From Planctomycetaceae bacterium UBA6163 (GTDB lineage Bacteria; Planctomycetota; Planctomycetia; Pirellulales; Pirellulaceae), in assembly GCA_002428205.1 (NCBI GenBank), contig DIUH01000367.1:22326-28329 (forward strand): DNA of 6,004 nt. The letters are read 5' to 3'. Shown here one piece after another: positions 1-5,966 of the stretch; within the stretch, counting starts at the first letter, position 1, and each line of letters begins with the position of its first letter. The notes below the pieces were generated by a model, which had not been told where the DNA came from, made no database searches, and was given only the letters and a program-made list of their open reading frames with translations. A program made the translations under genes and the position numbers.

Positions 1-169
1 TTGAACTTGCCGTATTGTAACCATCGGCACAATATCTGCGCGCCGCCGGTATCGTATCTCAAACCGCCTCGTTTTGCTGCGCCGCAGAACCCTAATCTTT
101 TGCACCTTCAACGTGATCACAGCCGGCCATCTGCCGATGAATCGTTATTGAAGCCGCTGGCATCATACT
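1..169. other. Non-coding leader upstream of xerD
   Basis: No convincing gene is seen on either strand. One plus frame is open from base 1 to 348, but its second half overlaps the xerD coding region in another frame and its translation is rich in Pro, Arg, His and Gln with no recognisable motif, so it is probably a shadow. The stretch presumably holds the xerD promoter, but I could not find a -35/-10 pair good enough to call. Confidence 0.5.
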
Positions 170-1147
170 TTGCACCTCTTCAAGGCGAACCACTTGGCTC
201 CTCGACTGACCAAACTGCAACAATTAGCCCAAGGGACGCCGGTCGCCGCGCCCACTCGCAACAGCCAAACCTTGGTGGACGATTTTATCGTTTACCTACG
301 CGGCGAATGCCACCTCGCGGCCAACAGCATCGAAGCTTACGGCCGTGACTTGCGACGATTCGTGCTTTGGGCCGATTCACGCCCCGTTGTTTCGCTGGCG
401 CTGGACGACTTGACCGAGTTTATCGGATCGATGCAAGACGAAAAACTCGCTCCCTCGTCGATCTCTCGCTGCATTGTCGCGGTTCGCACGTTCTATAAGT
501 TCTTGCAACTTGAAGGCGTCGTTACCGAAAATCCCGCAGAACTGCTGGCCGCCCAAAAGATGTGGGAACGGATGCCGCGTGTGTTGACCGTGCGGCAAGT
601 CGAAGGTCTGCTGGCCTCGCCACGCCGCGTCGATACCTACTACCAGCGGGACCGGGTGATGTTGGAAGTTTTGTATGCGACCGGTTGCCGAGTTTCGGAG
701 GTTTGCAATTTAAGGTTGCGTGACCTGTCGTTGGCCGAACGACAGATTCGATGCGAAGGCAAAGGGGGGAAGCAGCGCATCGTGCCGATCGGCAGCCGAG
801 CGATCGAGGCGATCCAGCTTTATTTGGCCGAGCTGAGGGTTACGCTCGCGGCCCGCCAGCCAGCGGGGGCTGAGCACTTGCTGCTGAGCCGATCCGGTCG
901 TGCGATGGATCGCATCATGCTGTGGCGTTTGGTTAAGCTTTATGCCAAGCGGGTCGGGATCGATTCGCTGATCAGCCCCCACGCATTGCGTCACAGCTTT
1001 GCCACTCACCTGCTTGCTGGCGGCGCCGACCTTCGCCAAGTTCAAGAAATGCTGGGGCACGCTAGCATTCAAACGACGCAAATTTATACCCACGTTGAAC
1101 ATTCGCGTTTGAAGAAGGTTCACAAGCAGTTTCATCCTCGCGCGTGA
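170..1147 (+). CDS. xerD: Tyrosine recombinase XerD (site-specific chromosome dimer resolution)
   Basis: This is a cytoplasmic tyrosine recombinase. With a XerC partner it would resolve chromosome dimers at a dif site near the terminus. An N-terminal SAM-like core-binding domain spans about residues 35-122 and the catalytic domain about 135-318. All six catalytic residues are visible: R174 (TGCRVSE), K198 (GKGGKQR), H271 and R274 (SPHALRHSFATH), H297 (MLGHASIQTT) and the nucleophile Y306 (IYTHV). The spacings R-K 24, H-R 3 and H-Y 9 match E. coli XerD, and the C-terminal HPRA ending is XerD-like rather than XerC-like. At 325 residues it is somewhat longer than the usual 300. The annotated start is TTG at 170, the only start after the in-frame stop at 149-151. 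TTG at 272 or GTG at 275, just before the core-binding domain, are alternatives. No Shine-Dalgarno precedes any of them. The product call is secure; the start and the C/D distinction are less so. Confidence 0.93.
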   Translation: MHLFKANHLAPRLTKLQQLAQGTPVAAPTRNSQTLVDDFIVYLRGECHLAANSIEAYGRDLRRFVLWADSRPVVSLALDDLTEFIGSMQDEKLAPSSISRCIVAVRTFYKFLQLEGVVTENPAELLAAQKMWERMPRVLTVRQVEGLLASPRRVDTYYQRDRVMLEVLYATGCRVSEVCNLRLRDLSLAERQIRCEGKGGKQRIVPIGSRAIEAIQLYLAELRVTLAARQPAGAEHLLLSRSGRAMDRIMLWRLVKLYAKRVGIDSLISPHALRHSFATHLLAGGADLRQVQEMLGHASIQTTQIYTHVEHSRLKKVHKQFHPRA

Positions 1148-1290
1148 ACTTATTTTTCGAACGAGCGATCGGAAGCCGATTCGACGACAAAACTTTAATT
1201 TTTCTGTCGATTTTGGCCAATTGATCTTGCTGGCCACCAGACGCGCGTCTTACCCTCCCAGGCAACCCTTCACCACGCCGATGCCGTGAT

Positions 1291-2217
1291 TTGAGTTTTG
1301 CCGTGACGCCCGTTTCCTTGCGAACAATCGCCGATTTTCGCCAAAGGCATGCCGATTGCCTGGAACGGGGGCGTTGCGGAAGTGCAGGGAAACTTTGTGG
1401 CGTCTTGATCGCGATTGGGATAGCTGCGAGTCTTTCGGGGTGCACAGGCAACCCCTATTTAGCGGCCCCAGGATCGACGCCTTGGCAGAGCAATAATGGC
1501 GTTGCGGCAGCGGCTGACGCGTCAGCGGCACAGATAGCTGAATTGAATCGCCGCGTCCGATTGCTTGATGATAACAATCGACAACTGCACACCCAGTTGG
1601 CTCAGAGCGAACAGCAGTCGCAGGTTTATCGCGACGAATTGAATTTGGTGCGCCAACAATTGTCCGACACCGCTAATAAGTTGGACAGTGCGATGTTGGC
1701 GGCCAATGATGCGGCCCAGAAGTTCCAAGGATTGCAAGCGTCGACTCAGTCGCGTGGTGGAGCGACGTTGCGTGCGAACACGAACCTTTCACAATTGGCG
1801 GCTCAAGTCGCGGCGACCGGTTTGACCGTTTTGCCCGACGGCGACACGCTTCGGATCATTTTGCCAGCCGATCAATTATTCCAGCCCGGTTCGGCGACTC
1901 TTGAGCCGACATCGGCTGCGGTGTTGGATGCCGTTGCGGCGCAAGTCCGTGCCGTGTTGCCAAGGCAGAAGATTGCGATCGAAGGTTATACCGATAACGC
2001 TCCGATGTATGGTGGCAGGTTTTCTTCAAGCCACCAGCTGGCGGCCGCGCAAGCCAATAGTGTGTTGGAAATTTTGACACGCCGTACGGGGTTGCCCGAA
2101 GCACAATTCTTTACGATCGCTCAGGGGACGAATCATCCGCGAGCGGATAACAACAGCCCACAGGGCCGCGCCCAAAATCGGCGAATCGAATTAGTGGTTT
2201 ATCCTGATACGTTCTAA
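1291..2217 (+). CDS. OmpA-family peptidoglycan-binding lipoprotein with coiled coil
   Basis: This is a probable cell-envelope lipoprotein that tethers a membrane to peptidoglycan. A hydrophobic stretch (residues 36-49) ends in a lipobox LSGC with C51 as the predicted lipidated cysteine. A linker follows, then a Gln/Leu-rich coiled coil at about 78-148 and an OmpA-like domain at about 178-305. Within that domain are IEGYTDNAP (D235, the usual diaminopimelate-contacting Asp) and the closing GRAQNRRIELVV at 292-303. The second usual ligand, an Arg 19 residues after the Asp (LSxxRAxxV in the family), is Gln here (Q254, codon CAA). The start is uncertain. The frame is open from 1225, but there is no in-frame ATG before the lipobox. 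TTG 1291, GTG 1303 and TTG 1318 all give an unusually long n-region. A CTG at 1360 would give a normal-length signal peptide but is a rare start. The gene ends in tandem stops (TAA TAG) just before the hairpin repeats. The family call is firm; the exact role is not known. Confidence 0.85.
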   Translation: MSFAVTPVSLRTIADFRQRHADCLERGRCGSAGKLCGVLIAIGIAASLSGCTGNPYLAAPGSTPWQSNNGVAAAADASAAQIAELNRRVRLLDDNNRQLHTQLAQSEQQSQVYRDELNLVRQQLSDTANKLDSAMLAANDAAQKFQGLQASTQSRGGATLRANTNLSQLAAQVAATGLTVLPDGDTLRIILPADQLFQPGSATLEPTSAAVLDAVAAQVRAVLPRQKIAIEGYTDNAPMYGGRFSSSHQLAAAQANSVLEILTRRTGLPEAQFFTIAQGTNHPRADNNSPQGRAQNRRIELVVYPDTF

Positions 2218-2223
2218 TAGTCG

Positions 2224-2243
2224 CTGACCGCTCCCGCGGTCAG
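2224..2243. repeat. Hairpin repeat copy A1 (8-bp stem, 4-nt loop)
   Basis: ctgaccgc (2224-2231) pairs perfectly with gcggtcag (2236-2243) around a tccc loop. It begins seven bases after the OmpA-family gene's stop codon. It is nearly identical to copy A2 at 2252-2270, with one extra C in the loop. It could act as a factor-dependent or T-tract-less terminator for the upstream gene, since no T-run follows. Confidence 0.85.
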
Positions 2244-2251
2244 TATCGTCG

Positions 2252-2270
2252 CTGACCGCTCCGCGGTCAG
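2252..2270. repeat. Hairpin repeat copy A2 (8-bp stem, tcc loop)
   Basis: ctgaccgc pairs with gcggtcag around a tcc loop. It is flanked by atcgtcg on the left (2245-2251) and taa on the right (2271-2273). Together with A1 it forms a tandem pair at 28-base spacing between two convergent genes, so a bidirectional transcription-end role is plausible. That role is inference. Confidence 0.85.
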
Positions 2271-2274
2271 TAAA

Positions 2275-3465
2275 TTACGGATCGCGGAGCGATCCGCGAC
2301 GATCCGCGACACTCTTTAACCATTCAACCTGACGCTTTGTTACCGGAATCGGTGATCCTGCACACGGCACTTCCGGAACTAACGCATTCGAAATCGCTTG
2401 GCGCAGTTCATCGATGCCAATCCCCAGCGTTGCCGAAGTCAGAACTTGCAACGTCGCAGATCCTTCTTGCAACACGATACTTTCCCGATCACTAACCCGG
2501 TCGATCTTATTGGAAACTCGAATTGTCGGTTTTCCGTTCAACCGATCCGCAACGTCGACCGCCCAATTGCTCGGCATCGAAGCATCCTCGACCCATAAGA
2601 TCAAATCTGCATCATCCAACTCGCGACGTGCCGATTCGATCCCCGCCGTTTCGATCGCACACTGCGCATTGTCGCGAATCCCCGCAGTGTCGCTCATCCG
2701 TATCGGCCAACCGTCGATTACGGTTTGAGCTTCTAAAACGTCACGTGTCGTCCCTGGCATATCGACCGTGATGCTGCGCCGGTAACCGACCAACGCGTTA
2801 ATCAAGCTGCTTTTACCAACATTCGGTGGTCCGGCCAGCACGACGCGCCACGGTGTCGCCAAGTGCAACCCGAGTGGTGCGAATCGCAATATCTGAGCCG
2901 CTTGGCCAGCGATCTCCGCAGACCGATCATCACTTGGATTTTGCAATTGCCGCAGTGACTCGCAAACGAACGCTGCCATCACACCACGCACCTGATCCAG
3001 CGCGATTGCTGCCGTTCGCACCGAAACGGCTTTTGATAAAACTTCGACAGCTTCGGCAATCCATAAGTTTTGCTGATCAAGTTTCGACAGCGAAGCTTGA
3101 TCGCTTGCAAGTGAAACGCTCTCTTGCAACCACTGCGCCGGATCGATCACCACAGCGCCCAAGCGTTTTAAGTCTTCCAAGATGCGGTTGGCCGCTACCG
3201 CGCCGCCATGGCAATGAATCTCCCAACTTTCGGCGACTACCTGGTTGATCTCATAATCATGATTTCGCGACACAACAACCGACTCGCAGACACCGGCCGG
3301 ATCACCACCATGCCAATTCCCATAGCGCACTTGGCCAACGCGAATCGCGCCCGGTCCAGCAGTCTGGAATGCGCGAAGGATCACATTCGTTGCCGCTTGG
3401 CCACGTATCGCGATCGTAGCGACTGCGGCTCGTGAAGGCCCGGTCAGTAGTGAGGTGAAAATCAT
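2275..3465 (-). CDS. mnmE: Divergent MnmE/TrmE-like GTPase lacking the C-terminal Cys-x-Gly-Lys tail
   Basis: Relatives of this protein act with MnmG to place the (carboxymethyl)aminomethyl group on wobble U34 of certain tRNAs, using folate, GTP and K+. A divergent N-terminal TrmE domain covers about 1-118 (recognisable ESWEIHCHGG at 79-88) and a helical region about 120-200. A complete G domain follows: G1 GPPNVGKSS 212-220 (N215 is the K-loop Asn), G2 GTTRD 238-242, G3 DTAG 259-262, E272 at the place of the catalytic Glu, G4 NKID 319-322 and G5 SAT 344-346. Canonical MnmE is about 450 residues and ends in C-(I/L/V)-G-K. This one stops at 396, at what should be the start of the final helical segment, in VADRRGSLRDP. 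The folate-domain motifs IRxSG and PGEFxxRAF are degenerate. The start ATG overlaps the upstream gene's stop. GTPase activity is likely; classical tRNA modification is doubtful, so the symbol denotes family only. A repeat-truncated gene or a distinct planctomycete GTPase subfamily are the two readings. Confidence 0.8.
   Translation of the reverse strand: MIFTSLLTGPSRAAVATIAIRGQAATNVILRAFQTAGPGAIRVGQVRYGNWHGGDPAGVCESVVVSRNHDYEINQVVAESWEIHCHGGAVAANRILEDLKRLGAVVIDPAQWLQESVSLASDQASLSKLDQQNLWIAEAVEVLSKAVSVRTAAIALDQVRGVMAAFVCESLRQLQNPSDDRSAEIAGQAAQILRFAPLGLHLATPWRVVLAGPPNVGKSSLINALVGYRRSITVDMPGTTRDVLEAQTVIDGWPIRMSDTAGIRDNAQCAIETAGIESARRELDDADLILWVEDASMPSNWAVDVADRLNGKPTIRVSNKIDRVSDRESIVLQEGSATLQVLTSATLGIGIDELRQAISNALVPEVPCAGSPIPVTKRQVEWLKSVADRRGSLRDP
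2278..2310 (-). repeat. Inverted hairpin repeat copy B plus 10-bp tandem repeat, inside the GTPase 3' end
   Basis: cggatcgc (2278-2285) pairs with gcgatccg (2289-2296) around gga. Two back-to-back copies of gatccgcgac overlap and follow it (2291-2300 and 2301-2310). Read on the minus strand, the hairpin has the same cgctccgcg core as A2, the same atcgtcg flank before it (2303-2297) and the same taa after it (2277-2275). It is therefore an inverted copy of the same family with different outer stem bases. The minus-strand GTPase gene reads through it: its residues 386-396 come from this DNA and its stop codon is the flanking taa. Confidence 0.82.
3462..3465 (-). other. ATGA stop/start overlap coupling the membrane protein to the GTPase
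   Basis: On the minus strand the TGA of the membrane-protein gene (3464-3462) overlaps the ATG of the GTPase gene (3465-3463). No Shine-Dalgarno precedes this ATG (the upstream bases read gtcgaaacgcaaa), so translation by termination-reinitiation is the likely route. The two genes are almost certainly co-transcribed. Confidence 0.85.
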
Positions 3466-4124
3466 TTTGCGTTTCGACTATTTGTGTAGATTGCAAAAAA
3501 GGGCAGACAAATCAGTCCCCAGACGCAAAGAATGATGTTCATCAGAATGGCGTGGAAAAATGTCATACCGTATGACAACCAAAACCTTGCCAATTGCGCA
3601 CCAAACGTTGAATCAGGCTGTCTTAGTTGATCTACATTCAAATTCATTAAGTGCAGCATCGCGATACCGGTCGCCATGTCGAGATAGATTCCCACCGGGA
3701 AGATAATGCTAAGTACGATCCGAGTGGCATAAACAAAGACGAGCGTTCGGCGAACGGAGGCGCTTCGGCGGATCGGCCAATGCCGCGAAATCAGGTCGCC
3801 CCCGATATAGAAACCGATGAACGTCAAGATCGCCGCAAGCATTCCCAGCACGTTCCCGTCGTTGATCGTCCAGCCCAGCAGAAAACTCGGTGCCGCAGCG
3901 ATACCACAGACGGCGGTCCAGCGAAGAATGGTCCGCCGCAGCGACGGATATTTGAAGCCGTCAATCACCGTGCTTGACGTTTTCGTCGTCTCCGGGTCGG
4001 TTTCAACTTCCGGCGCCGGGCTGTACGGGTTGACTATGCTGTGCCGGTCGTCATGCATTGGCGACGGTAGCGTTGTCGACTGGGGCAATTCAATCGGCTG
4101 CGCTGATTTGTCACGCGAGTTCAT
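3462..4124 (-). CDS. Predicted four-helix inner-membrane protein of unknown function
   Basis: I do not recognise a named family. The 220-residue product has a polar, Pro/Ser/Thr-rich N-terminal tail (1-62), which includes an NPYSP motif at 32-36. Four hydrophobic segments follow at roughly 67-86, 89-109, 127-147 and 185-213. Basic residues cluster before helix 1 (RR at 63-64, R68) and between helices 2 and 3 (RHWPIRRSASVRR, 114-126), and near the C-terminus. By the positive-inside rule both ends would be cytoplasmic. There is no signal peptide, no metal-binding cluster and no obvious catalytic motif. The start is ATG at 4124; M23 (4058) is a possible shorter start. The stop overlaps the GTPase start in ATGA, so the two are translated together. 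The shared operon is not enough to assign a role in tRNA modification. Confidence 0.8.
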   Translation of the reverse strand: MNSRDKSAQPIELPQSTTLPSPMHDDRHSIVNPYSPAPEVETDPETTKTSSTVIDGFKYPSLRRTILRWTAVCGIAAAPSFLLGWTINDGNVLGMLAAILTFIGFYIGGDLISRHWPIRRSASVRRTLVFVYATRIVLSIIFPVGIYLDMATGIAMLHLMNLNVDQLRQPDSTFGAQLARFWLSYGMTFFHAILMNIILCVWGLICLPFFAIYTNSRNAK

Positions 4125-4271
4125 GCGATGAAACGATCAGGATGAGTGGGTTCGGGGATTGCGAAAAACGGCAACTGAACCGACCATCTTAGCCGATGCC
4201 CTTGAAGTGTCGCACCGCCGACGCGAGGGTTCCCAACCGATTTCCTGCCTGCCAGTCCGCCGAGCCGCTAA
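4125..4271. promoter_or_regulatory. Divergent intergenic region that should hold two promoters
   Basis: This 147-base spacer lies between divergently transcribed genes, the membrane protein/GTPase pair leftward and the pyrophosphatase rightward. At least one promoter for each is expected here by position. I could not identify a clear -35/-10 pair or an operator palindrome on either strand. Neither start has a Shine-Dalgarno: bases before the left ATG read gatcgtttcatcgc, and before the right ATG gccgagccgctaa. Confidence 0.4.
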
Positions 4272-5927
4272 ATGACCGTTTTTGTTTTCGGACACCGCAA
4301 CCCCGATACTGATGCCATCTGTTCGGCGATCGCCTATGCCGATTTCTTGCGTCGCACAGGAACTCCCGACGCCGTCGCCGCATGCTGTGGCCCCGCGAAC
4401 CAGCGCACCGAGTTCGCGCTCAAACGAGCCGGGCTGAGCCCACCACGTATCATCATGGACGTTCGCCCCGAACTGGAAGATGTCTGCAAACGCGAAGTCG
4501 TGACGGCTGAACAGTCTGATGTGTTTTACGAAGTTTATCAGAAGATGCACGAGCATTCGGTGCGTGCAATCCCGGTGTTGGGCGATGGCAAACTGGTCGG
4601 GATCGTCACGCTGCTGGATCTGATGGAACTGGTTTTCCAAGGCGGCGTCGACCCGGTTCACTCGCGAGAAATCAACAGCAGCCTGACCAAAATCGTTTCG
4701 GTTTTAGGAGGCGAATTTGAGTTTGCGATCGAACCAGACCGGCCTGATGATTTAGTGGTGACCGTCGGTGCGATGAGCGCAGAAGGATTCACGAAACGAT
4801 TGTCGATGTTCGCAGCCAGTCGATTGTTGGTGGTCAGCGGCGACCGGCCAACGATTCAATTGCCCGCGATTGAACTTGGCGTACGCGCATTGGTGGTAAC
4901 CGGCGGATATCGGCTTTCGAGCGGCCTGATGCAATTGGCAAAGGCTCGCGGCGTGACGGTGATCAACAGCCCTTATGATACCGCGACCACAACGATGCGA
5001 ATCAAAGCCGCGCGTGCGATCGATTCGGTGATTCAGCGCGACTTTATGTCCTTGCCAGCCAGGATGCCAGTGGCACGTGCCAAGCAACAGATCTTTCGTT
5101 CCAACCAAACGATATTCCCCATCATGGATGGCGAACGGTTGATCGGCGTGCTTAGCAAAACAGATCTTGCCAACCCGGCGAAAGCGAAGTTGGTTTTGGT
5201 CGACCACAACGAAATGGGCCAAGCGGTTCAGGGGGCTGATGAGGCGGAGATTTTGGAAGTACTCGATCACCACCGGCTTGGCGGATCATTGCAAACCAAT
5301 AACCCGATCCGATTCGTCAATGAACCTGTCGGGTCGACCTGCACGCTGGTCGCGCAAAAGTTTCGCGCCGCCGGAATTGAGCCTTCGCCGGCGATCGCAC
5401 TTTGCATGGCTTCGGGCATGATCAGCGACACGCTTTTTTTGCGATCACCAACAACGACCGACGTCGACCGCCAAACGCTCAGCTGGCTTCAACAGTTTTC
5501 GAGCACGGACTTGGAGAAGTATGCCGCAGAGTTCTTCGAGGTCGGTTCGGCGCTGCGGAATTGTTCGCCCGAAGCGGTCGTGCGCGAAGATTGCAAGCGA
5601 TTCGAAGACAGCGGGATCGAGTTTTCGATTTCGCAAATCGAAGAGATCGGGTTCGATCTGTTTTGGCAACGAAAGGAAGACTTGCACAAGGCGCTGGTCG
5701 AAATGGCGGATCATGATCGATTAGCCTTCTCGGCGTTGATGGTTACGGATATCGCGACCAACAGCAGTCTGTTGCTGATGAGCCGCGAGCCCGCCGGGTG
5801 GGAGGAAATGAATTATCCTCACTTGGAAGACAATCTATATAAGCTCGATAGTGTGGTCAGTCGCAAAAAGCAGCTTCTGCCGTTGATTTTAAGCCTATTA
5901 GAATTGAGTCCACCGGAGCAAAACTGA
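4272..5927 (+). CDS. ppaC: Family II Mn-dependent inorganic pyrophosphatase with CBS-DRTGG-CBS regulatory insert
   Basis: This cytoplasmic DHH-superfamily enzyme hydrolyses PPi to two phosphates and so pulls biosynthetic reactions forward. The N-terminal half of the DHH domain carries GHRNPDTDAICSAIAYADF (residues 7-25; metal ligands H8, D12, D14). A regulatory insert follows: CBS1 at about 72-122, a DRTGG domain at about 130-248 (VTGG 209-212, SPYDTATT 233-240) and CBS2 at about 255-300. The catalytic domain then resumes with VDHNE (D311), DHH 332-334 (H333, H334), GSTCT 354-358 and ISDTLF (D386). The DHHA2 domain runs from about 405 to the end and carries substrate-binding SRKKQ at 530-534. 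The D311-to-H333 spacing of 22 matches D75-H97 of the B. subtilis enzyme. Characterised CBS-PPases are inhibited by AMP or ADP and activated by ATP, and DRTGG-containing forms also by diadenosine polyphosphates, so energy-state control is expected here. ATG 4272 is well supported because it sits just before the ligand motif. All catalytic residues are intact. There is no visible Shine-Dalgarno. Confidence 0.95.
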   Translation: MTVFVFGHRNPDTDAICSAIAYADFLRRTGTPDAVAACCGPANQRTEFALKRAGLSPPRIIMDVRPELEDVCKREVVTAEQSDVFYEVYQKMHEHSVRAIPVLGDGKLVGIVTLLDLMELVFQGGVDPVHSREINSSLTKIVSVLGGEFEFAIEPDRPDDLVVTVGAMSAEGFTKRLSMFAASRLLVVSGDRPTIQLPAIELGVRALVVTGGYRLSSGLMQLAKARGVTVINSPYDTATTTMRIKAARAIDSVIQRDFMSLPARMPVARAKQQIFRSNQTIFPIMDGERLIGVLSKTDLANPAKAKLVLVDHNEMGQAVQGADEAEILEVLDHHRLGGSLQTNNPIRFVNEPVGSTCTLVAQKFRAAGIEPSPAIALCMASGMISDTLFLRSPTTTDVDRQTLSWLQQFSSTDLEKYAAEFFEVGSALRNCSPEAVVREDCKRFEDSGIEFSISQIEEIGFDLFWQRKEDLHKALVEMADHDRLAFSALMVTDIATNSSLLLMSREPAGWEEMNYPHLEDNLYKLDSVVSRKKQLLPLILSLLELSPPEQN

Positions 5928-5966
5928 GCGTAGCTTGGGAGATCGTGCGGCCAAAAAGTAGTGGAG

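Noticed and set aside
7..35. Possible promoter: ttgccg, 17-base spacer, caatat
   Set aside because: The -10 matches the consensus at only three of six positions. It is too weak to call without transcript data.
99..183. Near-repeat: tttgcaccttcaa at 99-111 and tttgcacctcttcaa at 169-183
   Set aside because: It is short and imperfect, and the second copy contains the xerD TTG start and first codons. Chance similarity is likely.
1..348. 115-codon plus-strand open frame with a TTG at base 1
   Set aside because: It overlaps the xerD N-terminal coding region in another frame, has a low-complexity Pro/Arg/His/Gln composition and no recognisable motif.
170..1147. XerD-like gene as an integron or phage integrase marking a mobile island
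   Set aside because: The C-terminal HPRA ending, catalytic spacing and length fit housekeeping XerD. No attachment site, direct repeats or cargo genes are seen nearby.
1168..1205. Possible xerD terminator: atcgg-aag-ccgat followed by a T-rich stretch
   Set aside because: The stem is only 5 bp and the T-rich stretch begins over ten bases later, so it does not meet a normal intrinsic terminator pattern.
710..1531. Overlapping minus-strand open frames antisense to xerD and the lipoprotein gene
   Set aside because: They mirror strong plus-strand genes with intact family motifs, and their translations show no domain or plausible composition.
4137..5273. Minus-strand open frames of 173-174 codons antisense to ppaC
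   Set aside because: The plus-strand pyrophosphatase carries all catalytic motifs across this span. The antisense frames are rich in His, Arg and Gln and resemble nothing known.
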